Shown here: in pieces, positions 43,272-51,852 of the stretch | How the letters are laid out: the number at the start of each line of letters is the position of its first letter | Numbering within the stretch: the stretch's first letter is position 1 | From: JAJDZL01 sp965221175 | Lineage (GTDB): Bacteria; Pseudomonadota; Gammaproteobacteria; Arenicellales; JAJDZL01 | DNA: 64,000 nt | Reading direction: 5' to 3' | NCBI GenBank assembly: GCA_965221175.1 | Contig: OZ244867.1 | Span: 868,001-932,000 of the forward strand | Program-made: the position numbers and the translations under genes | The notes under the pieces: model-generated | Database searches by the model: none | The model's input: the letters and a program-made list of their open reading frames with translations, nothing else | Told to the model about the DNA's origin: nothing

Positions 43272-43715
43272 GACTAGAGTAACCAGTGCACCGATTATCA
43301 ACTGTCATTGATAAGCGGTAGCAGAAATTTATTCAGTTGCACCCGAGCCATCATTCCAGTTGTACGTCCCAGCAGGAATTTATGCAGGCGCCTTGCCCGC
43401 TTTGTCCCCGAATCATGTTTTAATCGGCAGATCACCTTGCAAATGGAGAAATCCTCCAGCAGCATTCAGTTTCCTGCAGATTGTCCTCGCTGGAAAATTC
43501 ATATTTGAAAACATCCCGAACTCCGCCCTCAGTCTGCACCGCCTCCAGCTGTTTGACGCTCCACGCCTGCCGCCGAACTTGAATCAAGTCGAGTACGGCA
43601 TAAAATTCATGAAGTCATAGTGAGAACTTCACAGGAAGTGGAATGGCACTATCTTCTAACTGGTGCGAATCCCTCTTGAAAGTTGAGACGAATTACTACT
43701 CGCGCCCAAATTAAT
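43272..43715. other. Unassigned region between the IS element and nuoN
   Basis: 444 bp with no gene I can name. On the minus strand two overlapping frames look like decayed coding sequence: about 43450-43612 (VRRQAWSVKQLEAVQTEGG and on) and 43298-43445 (LHKFLLGRTTGMMARVQLNK and on, stop at 43298). On the plus strand, 43315-43620 is open but reads like antisense. I take it as a broken minus-strand gene cut by the IS event (low confidence). Confidence 0.4.
43298..43612 (-). pseudogene. Probable broken gene of unknown family
   Basis: Two minus-strand fragments with coding-like composition overlap with one frame change near 43440. The upper one has charged, helix-like sequence (FKYEFSSEDNLQE); the lower one is basic and ends with a TGA beside the right IS end. 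No start codon is placed with confidence and I recognise no family. Confidence 0.3.
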
Positions 43716-45161
43716 TCACTTCAAGCTGGCGATAGCTGTTTCGCAGATTGCGATTGCGGTGCCGACCCATGGAAGTATGGCGACAAGTGCAATCGCATTC
43801 ACACCGAGTAAAATTCGTGAGTTGGGCGACTGTTGAAACGGAACTGGTGTGTCACTCAGGTCATCGAAATAGACTACTTTAATGACTCGAAGATAGTAGA
43901 AAGCACCAACAACTGCAAATAATACCGCCACTACTGCAACCCAGACCAATTCAGCATCAACAAGTGCCTGAATTACGGCAAGCTTCGCATAAAAACCAAC
44001 CGTTGGCGGCACCCCGGCTAATGAGAACATCAACAGAAGCACCCAAAATGCCATCCACGGATCCCTGCCATTCAGACCGCTGTAATCACTGATCAAATCC
44101 AGTTCATCTTTTTTCTTGGCGGAAATGACGATGATTCCGAAGGCCCCCAGACTCATTACCGAGTAGACCAGAACGTAGAACAGAGATGCTGCATAACCTT
44201 CTTCACTTCCGCTCAAAATTCCGAGCAACATAAATCCCATGTGTGCAATCGTCGAGTACGCCAGCATTCGTTTTAGATTCACCTGTGCTATCGCGATTAC
44301 ATTGCCGATGATGATTGAAAGCAGCGCAATAATGATCAACATGTCCTGCCAGATTGGCTGGAGACTTTCCAGACCTCCGACTAGCAAACGCATCAACATG
44401 GCAAACGCAGCTATTTTGGACACCGTCCCCAGATAAATCGTTGTTGATGTTGGCGCTCCGTGATACACATCTGGTACCCACATATGAAATGGCGCAGCAC
44501 CCAGTTTAAATGCCAGCGCAGTCACGATAAAGACCAAGGCAAAGATCAGCGGCAGATTCTCTGAAGAAGAAGCCATCAACAATTGATGAATAGTGGAAAT
44601 GTCCAAAGAACCCGTCAATCCGTAGAGAATAGAAAGTCCGTAGAGCAATGAACCGGAGCCAATCGCGCCAAGCACGAAGTATTTCATCGCAGCTTCAGTC
44701 GCGTTGGGAGAATCCCGCTGAAAAGCAACCATGGCATATAGACAAAGCGACATCAGTTCAAGGCCAAGATAAATGACTAGCAGATGATCTGCAGAAACCA
44801 TGACCATCATGCCCAGTATGCCAAACAGGCCTAAAACATAGTATTCGCTGCCACCGATATCCCGCTGCTCTGAGTAGGTTCTGGAATAGATGAATACTAC
44901 GATTGCCAGCAGACAAATCATAAACTTTGTGAGATTTGCAAACGAATCATCAATGAACATTCCTTCCAAAACAACGACACTGTGCTCGTATACCTGTGTT
45001 CCCGTCAACATACAAGCTAACACTAAAGTCAGCAGTGTCAACAGAAAAGGAAGATCTTTAAATTTATTCAGGGGGGTTTGATCAACGACCAGAATCAAGC
45101 AAGCCATCAGACTGACAATGATTTCCGGGAGCAATTGCTGCAGTTCAATGGCGAATTTCAT
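43716..45161 (-). CDS. nuoN: NADH-quinone oxidoreductase subunit N (solitary)
   Basis: NuoN, 481 residues, about 14 hydrophobic helices, one of the antiporter-like proton-pumping subunits of complex I. Signatures: VSADHLLVIYLGLELMSLCLY (with the conserved Glu), AFKLGAAPFHMWVPDVYHGAP (with the conserved Lys) and MLAYSTIAHMGFMLLG. It normally ends the nuoA-N operon. Here the gene upstream points the other way and no other nuo gene is present, so it stands alone. An IS3 element lies 0.45 kb downstream. Either the operon is split in this lineage or rearrangement separated it. Confidence 0.94.
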   Translation of the reverse strand: MKFAIELQQLLPEIIVSLMACLILVVDQTPLNKFKDLPFLLTLLTLVLACMLTGTQVYEHSVVVLEGMFIDDSFANLTKFMICLLAIVVFIYSRTYSEQRDIGGSEYYVLGLFGILGMMVMVSADHLLVIYLGLELMSLCLYAMVAFQRDSPNATEAAMKYFVLGAIGSGSLLYGLSILYGLTGSLDISTIHQLLMASSSENLPLIFALVFIVTALAFKLGAAPFHMWVPDVYHGAPTSTTIYLGTVSKIAAFAMLMRLLVGGLESLQPIWQDMLIIIALLSIIIGNVIAIAQVNLKRMLAYSTIAHMGFMLLGILSGSEEGYAASLFYVLVYSVMSLGAFGIIVISAKKKDELDLISDYSGLNGRDPWMAFWVLLLMFSLAGVPPTVGFYAKLAVIQALVDAELVWVAVVAVLFAVVGAFYYLRVIKVVYFDDLSDTPVPFQQSPNSRILLGVNAIALVAILPWVGTAIAICETAIASLK

Positions 45162-45378
45162 AGGATGAATTAACTGTTCATTTTATATATTTGATAATAC
45201 TTCATAATTCTAGATCTTTCTAAATCAGATTCTCGAAGCTCTGAGATACTCGTTAATTCAAACCTTGCAAATGACGAATTCATGCGAATACAGTATATTA
45301 ACCGTCATTATATTCACTAACGCCTATTGCAACTGAGGCGCACTATTGTTTTGATCAAACAGAAGGAATCACCAGAAA
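45162..45378. promoter_or_regulatory. Divergent region nuoN / DUF1989 gene
   Basis: 217 bp of AT-rich spacer that must include the promoter of the solitary nuoN. No clear motif pair can be defended. Confidence 0.35.
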
Positions 45379-45969
45379 ATGACGGACACAATGACAATAC
45401 CGGCCCGAAGCGGTACAGCAGCGATTGCTCGGAAGGGGCAATCCATCCGAGTTATCAATACGCACGGTAATCAGGTTGTCGATACATGGGCATTCAACCT
45501 CGACGATCTAGCGGAATTCCAGTCAAACGAACACACGCGCCCTACTTTGATGAACATGACGTTCAAACCTGGCGATGCACTCTATAGCAATCACAGGCGT
45601 GCAATTCTTGAAGTCGAACAGGATACGTCCGGTGGTGTTCATGATTTGCTCATGGCGGCCTGCGATGATTATCGCTACAAGCTACTAGGCTGCACCGAAT
45701 ATCACGACAACTGCTCCGACAACCTAATTCACGCCATGAAGGAACTGGGATTTGATGCACCTGAAGTCCCAAGCCCAATGAATCTGTTTATGAATATTCC
45801 GTGGACTGCACAAGGCGAGTTATCGTGGCAAGCACCGGTTTCGAAAGCTGGCGACTATATTCAATTTCGTGCGGCAATGGATTGCATCATGGTATTTTCA
45901 GCTTGCCCACAGGATATTCTTCCCATCAATAGCCTGAACCCGACAGAAGCGCACTTCCAGATTTTCTGA
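45379..45969 (+). CDS. DUF1989 / urea-carboxylase-associated family protein
   Basis: Protein of 196 residues with the DUF1989 pattern: IPARSGTAAIARKGQSIRV, QVVDTWAFN, MNMTFKPGDALYSNHRRAI and the Cys/His-rich AACDDYRY...GCTEYHDNC block. This is likely a metal site. The family is often found with urea carboxylase or guanidine metabolism, but no such genes are adjacent here. Function is unknown. A good AAGGAATC ribosome site precedes the ATG. Confidence 0.87.
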   Translation: MTDTMTIPARSGTAAIARKGQSIRVINTHGNQVVDTWAFNLDDLAEFQSNEHTRPTLMNMTFKPGDALYSNHRRAILEVEQDTSGGVHDLLMAACDDYRYKLLGCTEYHDNCSDNLIHAMKELGFDAPEVPSPMNLFMNIPWTAQGELSWQAPVSKAGDYIQFRAAMDCIMVFSACPQDILPINSLNPTEAHFQIF

Positions 45970-46073
45970 AATTGAATCATTTAACGTTTTACCCGAAACG
46001 CATGCATTCGGCAACCTGGTTTTACTGTAACGACGTTTACAAACAGACAATTCACAAAATTCGAGATAAATGA

Positions 46074-47261
46074 ATGAATGAAAGAACGCTTTCAGCTGAG
46101 ACATTAGCGGCTCATCTGGGTAGAGACTCAAAAGCCAGCAAAGGATTTGTAAATCTTCCCATTTACCACGGCTCCACTGTGCTGTTTGAAACTTACAAAG
46201 AGCTTGAGAAAGCTGAGAAAGATCAAAATTTAATGAATCAGGTGCGTTATGGCAGATATGGATCGCCGCTCACTTTCGCACTTGAGCAGGCAGTTGCAGA
46301 GATGGAAGGTGCATTTGCCGGCATCACCACATCATCCGGGCTTGCCGGTATCACCGCTTCACTGATGGCATTTGTCAACAGTGGCGACCATGTTCTAGTC
46401 ACTGACAGCGTTTACAAGCCAACAAGAAAATTTTGCGATCAGGTGCTGAATCGATTTGGAGTCGAGACAACATACTACGACCCCTTGATTGGTGCGGACA
46501 TCGAAAGTCTGATCAAACCCAATACTGCAGTAATTTTCCTCGAATCACCAGGGTCACAAACGTTCGAGATTCAGGATATTCCAGCTATCACCGCGATAGC
46601 GAAGCAAAATGGAATCGTGACGATGCTTGATAACACCTGGGCAACTCCGATTTACTTGAAGCCATTTGAGCTCGGCGTCGATATTTCCATACATGCTGCA
46701 ACCAAGTACATAACCGGGCATTCCGATGCCATGCTCGGCATTATCACAACAACCGAAGAGCACTATTTCAATTTGAGAGACAGCGTTCGCTTGAGTGGAC
46801 AGTGCGCTGGTCCTGACACTGTATTTCTTGGATTGCGCGGTCTCAGAACGATGCCAACCCGCTTGCAAAGACATTATGAATCAGGTCTTGTTGTCGCCAA
46901 GTGGCTTGCCAATCGTCCAGAGGTGGCAAGAGTTATTCACCCGGCTTTGCCCGGTGATGCCGGATACGAAATCTGGCGCAGAGACTTCACCGGAGCGACT
47001 GGGCTTTTTTCTTTTATTCTCCATCCAGTTGCCGAATCAGCGGTCGTTGCACTTCTGGAAAACTCCAGTCTATTCGGCATGGGATACAGCTGGGGTGGAT
47101 TCGAGAGTCTTCTTATTCCTTTTGACCCTAGCAACTATAGGACAGCAACAGCGTGGTCAGCAGAAGGACCAGCGCTTCGTATGCACGTGGGTCTGGAAGA
47201 CACTGCTGATTTGATTGGAGACCTTGAAATCGGTTTTGATGCTATGAGGCGAAACAAATGA
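46074..47261 (+). CDS. metC: Cystathionine beta-lyase (MetC-type)
   Basis: PLP-dependent Cys/Met-metabolism enzyme, 395 residues. N-terminal AETLAAHLGRDSKASKGFVNLPIYHGST, the QVRYGRYGSPLTFALEQAVAEMEG block, and the PLP lysine in SIHAATKYITGHSDAMLG fit MetC. The reaction splits cystathionine to homocysteine, pyruvate and ammonia. Its stop overlaps the start of the HugZ-like gene by 4 bp (ATGA), so these two form an operon with the GloB-like gene. Confidence 0.92.
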   Translation: MNERTLSAETLAAHLGRDSKASKGFVNLPIYHGSTVLFETYKELEKAEKDQNLMNQVRYGRYGSPLTFALEQAVAEMEGAFAGITTSSGLAGITASLMAFVNSGDHVLVTDSVYKPTRKFCDQVLNRFGVETTYYDPLIGADIESLIKPNTAVIFLESPGSQTFEIQDIPAITAIAKQNGIVTMLDNTWATPIYLKPFELGVDISIHAATKYITGHSDAMLGIITTTEEHYFNLRDSVRLSGQCAGPDTVFLGLRGLRTMPTRLQRHYESGLVVAKWLANRPEVARVIHPALPGDAGYEIWRRDFTGATGLFSFILHPVAESAVVALLENSSLFGMGYSWGGFESLLIPFDPSNYRTATAWSAEGPALRMHVGLEDTADLIGDLEIGFDAMRRNK

Positions 47262-47791
47262 ACATGGCTGATTCAGTGAATCAGATTCCAACAGAAGTCA
47301 ACAAATTGGTTCAAAACCATCTTTCACTCGAAATGGCCACCGTCTCTGAATCAGGAGCACCAAGCGTAAGTTATGCACCCTTTGTCATCGGTGAAAATCT
47401 AACTTTCTATGTGTTCTTGAGTGACTTAGCACAGCACACCCACAACATTGCAAATAACCACGACGTTTCTGTAATGATTATTGAAGACGAAATGACCTGT
47501 CAGAATCTCTTTGCACGTGAGCGTCTAATCATTGAATGTACTGCGACGCGCCACGAACGAAAAAGTCCCGAGTTCCAAACATGGATACCACTGTATAAAG
47601 AGCGATTCGGTGCTATCGTTGATACGCTGGTGCAACTTGCAGACTTCAACCTGTACTCTCTGGCACCAAAACTCGGAGTGTACATAAAAGGCTTTGGACA
47701 AGCGTACCGAATTTCAGGCCCAAACATGAGCGAGATCGAACACATCACCAATCCCGCTCTTGATGCTCGAAAGACCAAACTGCAACCATGA
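47258..47791 (+). CDS. HugZ-like pyridoxamine-5'-phosphate-oxidase-fold protein
   Basis: Split-barrel flavin/heme-binding-fold protein, 177 residues. HLSLEMATVSESGAPSVSYAPF and FVFLSDLAQHTHNI-like segments are typical of HugZ/HutZ heme-utilisation proteins, and LYSLAPKLGVYIKGFGQAYRI is the usual C-terminal part. Relatives bind heme or reduce cofactors. No heme-uptake genes are close. The start overlaps the metC stop (ATGA). Confidence 0.85.
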   Translation: MNMADSVNQIPTEVNKLVQNHLSLEMATVSESGAPSVSYAPFVIGENLTFYVFLSDLAQHTHNIANNHDVSVMIIEDEMTCQNLFARERLIIECTATRHERKSPEFQTWIPLYKERFGAIVDTLVQLADFNLYSLAPKLGVYIKGFGQAYRISGPNMSEIEHITNPALDARKTKLQP

Positions 47792-47805
47792 AAGAGGAGT
47801 AATTC

Positions 47806-48594
47806 GTGATAGTAGAACAAATCTGGACTGACAACGCTTATCGAAATTTCAATTACCTGATCGCCTGCCCTGATTCCGGAGAAGCACTCGCTGTTGATCC
47901 TCTTGACCATCAGAAATGCTTATCCCGAGCAAAAAATATAGGTTGGGGAATTACCAGTATTCTCAACACGCATGAGCATCTTGATCACACGGGCGGCAAT
48001 GATGCCATGATCGCAGCAACCGGCGCAAAATTGATTGCTCATGAAAATGCTTTCGACAAAATTTCCGGTATGGACCGCGGTGTGGGGGCTGGAGACGTCA
48101 TTCGGGTCGGAAGAGTGGAACTGGAAGTGCTAGACACTCCGGGTCATACGATGAGTCATATTTGCATTTTGTCGCATGGAGACTCTCCTGCGCTTTTTTG
48201 CGGAGATACGCTGTTTAACGCAGGGGCTGGAAACTGCCATCATGGAGGACATCCGCATGAGCTTTACGAAACATTCGCCAGTCAGCTCGCGAAGCTCCCA
48301 GACAGTACGCTAGTCTATCCAGGCCATGATTACATTGCGAACAATCTGGGCTTTACGCTAGACCGCGAGCCGGACAATCAAGTCGCTGCCGATTTGCTAT
48401 TGAAAGTTCAATCGCAAAATCCCGACAATGCAATGGTTACAACACTTGCAATGGAACAAACTTTCAACACTTTTTTTCGCCTCAGCAGTCCTACAGTTAT
48501 CGAGAATCTGCGAGAGTCTTTCCCTGACCTGCCAGATAAACCTGATAGAAAAACTGTGTTTTTGAAGTTACGGGAATTGAGAAATCAGTGGTAG
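47806..48594 (+). CDS. gloB: Hydroxyacylglutathione hydrolase (glyoxalase II, GloB-like)
   Basis: Metallo-beta-lactamase-fold hydrolase, 262 residues. The dinuclear metal motif THEHLDHTGG is near residues 54-63, with HTMSHICI, FCGDTLFNAGAGNCH and YPGHDYI supplying the other ligands. The C-terminal HAGH domain (MEQTFNTFFRL) is typical of GloB. It hydrolyses S-lactoylglutathione to D-lactate and GSH, which a D-lactate dehydrogenase encoded at 49744 could use (inference). The start is GTG with AAAGAGGAG at good spacing. Confidence 0.9.
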   Translation: MIVEQIWTDNAYRNFNYLIACPDSGEALAVDPLDHQKCLSRAKNIGWGITSILNTHEHLDHTGGNDAMIAATGAKLIAHENAFDKISGMDRGVGAGDVIRVGRVELEVLDTPGHTMSHICILSHGDSPALFCGDTLFNAGAGNCHHGGHPHELYETFASQLAKLPDSTLVYPGHDYIANNLGFTLDREPDNQVAADLLLKVQSQNPDNAMVTTLAMEQTFNTFFRLSSPTVIENLRESFPDLPDKPDRKTVFLKLRELRNQW

Positions 48595-48661
48595 GCTTTA
48601 ACCGCTAAATTTGCTTTAGAATGGGGAGTTCACTTCCAATTTCTCCATCAAACTGAACAGG

Positions 48662-49189
48662 TCAGTCACTCGCCGCGAGTCTTGCTCGTCGCCCACCTTT
48701 TCGTGTCTTTGAAGCTTGCTGCGACTTCTTTACTAACAATTTGCACGAACCTATATCTGTCGAGTGAAAAGCGCAAAGTTCCTCATCGATTTCGGCATTC
48801 AGGGATTGCGATGATCGCAGCAATATGACTGAGCCGCCCTCAACAAGCATCGTGTAAATCTGTCTTATCAGATGAACGCTGATTTCTTTGTACCCCAATA
48901 CAACGAGATTCAATGTGTGATGGCTAATATCGCTCAGAAACTCTTCTGGATTCTGTTGATGTACTGCAACTCTGAGATCAGAAACTAGAGACTCCTCGAT
49001 ATTCTTCGCAGACGCATTTGGGGAAAGATTGATGACGAGCCGCGTCATTGCATCCATACCAGACAGTATAGATCGCTGATAGGCCAGCGTCGATTCGCCA
49101 ATCATCAAAATCAACCCGCCATGAGCAATTGCTGCAAACGCTTTCAGTAGATCATCAATATTCTGAGAATCTGAACGGGAACTATTCAT
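48662..49189 (-). CDS. Predicted Rossmann-like methyltransferase-related protein
   Basis: Protein of 175 residues that I can only place by fold. The succession GGLILMIGE, a long helix, LRVAVHQQNPEEFL, HTLNLVVLGYKE and MLVEGGSVILLRS resembles the strand order of class I SAM methyltransferases (COG4122-like). The GxGxG SAM motif is not clear, so activity is uncertain. The basic C-terminus (KKSQQASKTRKGGRRARL) may bind nucleic acid. It lies between converging gloB and the divergent Fur-like gene. Confidence 0.55.
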   Translation of the reverse strand: MNSSRSDSQNIDDLLKAFAAIAHGGLILMIGESTLAYQRSILSGMDAMTRLVINLSPNASAKNIEESLVSDLRVAVHQQNPEEFLSDISHHTLNLVVLGYKEISVHLIRQIYTMLVEGGSVILLRSSQSLNAEIDEELCAFHSTDIGSCKLLVKKSQQASKTRKGGRRARLAASD

Positions 49190-49366
49190 GAGCAGTAAAT
49201 TATTGTGGGAATTGTTTGGGAGGACTGTTTGAATTCTGGAAATTGTTTAAGTCTGATTCTCGTCTCAAATGTAAATTGAAGCTGATCAAATTAGACATTA
49301 AAACTCTTTTCTGTTAAACTTATGCCAATCCAGTAATTAGTTGAATATTTATGGTAGATTTCAAAA

Positions 49367-49666
49367 ATGATGACGAACATTGACCTAGACACATACTTAC
49401 GTGACAACGGCATTATGCCATCGCAGCAGCGTCTTCGTATTGCAAGGGTCATCCTGGATAAATCAGATATCATGTCTGCAGAGGAAATTTACCGGAATGT
49501 CAATGGCCCGTGGCCACCCGTATCCCGCGCGACTGTGAACAACACTTTACGTCTTTTTGTGGAGAAAGGACTGTTGAGAAAAGATGATGACAGTTCAAAG
49601 GAAATTTACTACAACTCCAGCTCTACTAATTCCGCTGGCGACGAGGCATCTGCGTCTTCTGTGTGA
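49367..49666 (+). CDS. Short Fur-family-like transcriptional regulator
   Basis: Protein of 99 residues matching only the winged-helix half of Fur proteins: DTYLRDNGIMPSQQRLRIARVIL, MSAEEIYRNV, VSRATVNNTLRLFVEKGLL. Full Fur proteins are about 140-150 residues and carry HHHxHF and CxxC metal-binding motifs in a dimerisation domain. Here the sequence ends in a Ser-rich tail with no such motifs. There is no stop-codon damage in the reading frame, so it may be a functional short regulator or a shortened gene. Metal sensing is unlikely as written. Confidence 0.75.
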   Translation: MMTNIDLDTYLRDNGIMPSQQRLRIARVILDKSDIMSAEEIYRNVNGPWPPVSRATVNNTLRLFVEKGLLRKDDDSSKEIYYNSSSTNSAGDEASASSV

Positions 49667-49743
49667 CAATATCTGAATCCGCCCTGAATGGATTCAAATT
49701 ATTGAATTAGCGGGATAATTATCCCAAGCAGAGAAACTTTTTC

Positions 49744-51135
49744 TCAAACGCGAACAATTTTTCCAGGATTCAGAATGTTGTCTGGATCCAGCGCTTGTTT
49801 GATGGTTCGCATGACGCTGACGGCTTCACCGTGTTCAGCAATAAGAAAATCCAGTTTTCCATAGCCGATTCCGTGCTCCCCAGTGCTGGTTCCATCCATC
49901 TCGAGTGCACGCATGACCATTCTTTCGTGCATATCTTGAGCCCGCTTTTCTTCTTCTGGGTCCGTATGGTCTACCAGCAGCACTAAATGGAAATTGCCAT
50001 CACCTACATGCCCGACTATAGGAGCCTGCAGATTAGAATCAACAATATCCTGCTTGGTTTCCGTAATACACTCGGCCAGTCTTGAGATTGGTACGCAAAC
50101 ATCGGTTGCCCATATCTGTGCATTCGGACGCATGGCTTTTGCGGCATAGGCTGCATCGTGTCTCGCTTGCCATAGTCGATTTCTATCTTCTGTGTGTGCA
50201 GTCCACTGAAAATTTCCGCCACCAAATTCTTCACTGATCATCTGCACCGTCTCTACCTGTTCCTGCACAGAAATTTCCGTTCCGTGAAATTCAAGGAACA
50301 GTGTGTGCTCTTCTGGATAGTCCATTTTGGAATACCGATTTAGGGCCTGCATCATGGCGTCGTCCAATAACTCAATTCTAGCAATGGGAATGCCCATCTG
50401 AATGGTCATAATCACCGAATTGACAGCATCACTCAGTTCCGGAAAAGCCACAACTGCCGAGGAGATTTTTTCTGGAATGCCATAGACTCTCAGACTGATC
50501 TCGGTGATGACGCCCAGTGTGCCTTCCGAACCTACGAACAACCTTGTCAAATCGTATCCGGCCGCAGATTTGCGAGCTCTCTTGGCTGTTTTTATAATCC
50601 TCCCATCTGCTAATACCACTGTCAACGACAGCACATTTTCACGCATGGTGCCATAACGAACGGCATTGGTGCCAGACGCTCTCGTCGCTGCCATACCCCC
50701 GAGAGACGCATCCGCTCCCGGATCAATCGGAAAAAACAGTCCTGAATCCTTCAGATACTGATTCAGTTGTTTTCGAGTCACTCCAGGCTGCACGACAACA
50801 TCTAGGTCGTCCGCATTAACCTGCAATACCTGATTCATTTCTATCATATTCAGACAAATTCCGCCGTGCAGAGCGCAGATATGTCCTTCCAGACTTGTAC
50901 CCGTTCCGTAAGCAATCACCGGAAATTTATGCCTTGCGCAAATCTCTACAACTTGCGCTACTTCTTCTGTAGTCTGGGGAGCAAAAACAGCATCCGGTGG
51001 ATGATTGCCATGAAAGGATTCGTCTGAGCCGAATTCCTGACAGGCACTCTCGGAAGTAATTACGCGATCACCAAAAATACTTTGAATTTCTGCAACTGCG
51101 TTGATCTTTGGGACAGCTTTTACCGCGCCAGTCAT
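49744..51135 (-). CDS. FAD-linked D-lactate / glycolate oxidase (Dld/GlcD-type)
   Basis: FAD-binding protein of about 463 residues (FAD_binding_4 plus GlcD/Dld C-terminal domain). Signatures: PVIAYGTGTSLEGHI, PIDPGADASLGGMAATRASGTNAVRYG, SAAGYDLTRLFVGSEGTLGVITE and the C-terminal GTSTGEHGIGYGK with the catalytic-type His. Related enzymes oxidise D-lactate or glycolate to the oxo acid, passing electrons to quinone or cytochrome. ATG 51135 follows GAGGAG and is a better start than 51318. It follows the acetyltransferase gene by 43 bp. Confidence 0.88.
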   Translation of the reverse strand: MTGAVKAVPKINAVAEIQSIFGDRVITSESACQEFGSDESFHGNHPPDAVFAPQTTEEVAQVVEICARHKFPVIAYGTGTSLEGHICALHGGICLNMIEMNQVLQVNADDLDVVVQPGVTRKQLNQYLKDSGLFFPIDPGADASLGGMAATRASGTNAVRYGTMRENVLSLTVVLADGRIIKTAKRARKSAAGYDLTRLFVGSEGTLGVITEISLRVYGIPEKISSAVVAFPELSDAVNSVIMTIQMGIPIARIELLDDAMMQALNRYSKMDYPEEHTLFLEFHGTEISVQEQVETVQMISEEFGGGNFQWTAHTEDRNRLWQARHDAAYAAKAMRPNAQIWATDVCVPISRLAECITETKQDIVDSNLQAPIVGHVGDGNFHLVLLVDHTDPEEEKRAQDMHERMVMRALEMDGTSTGEHGIGYGKLDFLIAEHGEAVSVMRTIKQALDPDNILNPGKIVRV

Positions 51136-51178
51136 TTCAATCTCCTCATGTATGCCTTTTGAAACAGTAAGTTGAGCA

Positions 51179-51631
51179 TCAGGCTCTTGTATATTCAATA
51201 AACGGAGTCCGCTTGCCAATTTTGTCGTAGAGGTATCGGGCTGTGTTATTGAACTCCTGCGTCTTCCAGTAGACTGTCTGCACGCCCTTGGCATCTGCAT
51301 TTCGATAAACTGTTTCAATCAATGCCCGGCCGACACCTTTATTTCGAGCTTCGGCGACTGTGAACAGGTCATGCAAATAACACACCTTATCAAGTTCCCA
51401 CAAGTTGATGTGGAAAACGCAATGTACAATCCCAAAAGCCTGCCCATTCAAAAGAGCGATGTGTGCTTCACAGTTTTCTTCGTCTGGAGAAACAAGCCTC
51501 CAGAATGTGCGATCATAAACCTCAGGCGGAAGCGTAGTTTCATAGAACTCTAAATATTGCGACCACAGACGGCGCCAGTCTGCTTCGTCTGCAGCCTCCA
51601 GGGGCCTGATTATTAAATCGGGGTGTGCCAT
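51179..51631 (-). CDS. GNAT-family N-acetyltransferase
   Basis: GNAT enzyme of about 150 residues. The acetyl-CoA motif (AEARNKGVGRALIETV, near residues 90-105) and the final block NTARYLYDKIGKRTPFIEY are clear. Motifs resemble small-amine or amino-acid acetyltransferases; the substrate is unknown. I prefer ATG 51631 (with GAGGAG just before it) to ATG 51739. It overlaps nothing and is likely co-transcribed with the flavoprotein gene downstream. Confidence 0.83.
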   Translation of the reverse strand: MAHPDLIIRPLEAADEADWRRLWSQYLEFYETTLPPEVYDRTFWRLVSPDEENCEAHIALLNGQAFGIVHCVFHINLWELDKVCYLHDLFTVAEARNKGVGRALIETVYRNADAKGVQTVYWKTQEFNNTARYLYDKIGKRTPFIEYTRA

Positions 51632-51852
51632 TTCTCCTCTGCTAACCAATTGTCGGACTTCTCGACGACGTTGACATGGCATTGCTTCTCCGTGTCTGTG
51701 TTCATTTTGGGTGTTTGATTTGATCCTAGATAAATTCATCTAACCACAAATTGCCTGGTAAAAAACATTCCAGTTACTCAACCAGTAAATAGTTATATCA
51801 CGAAATATTTGATGGTGAATTCATCCAGTTGGTGACAGTTATCAAACGCCAA

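Noticed and set aside
43315..43620. A plus-strand frame of about 100 codons without a stop (VPAGIYAGALPAL and on).
   Set aside because: No good start codon or ribosome site; the minus-strand frames have more protein-like composition, so I treat the plus frame as antisense.
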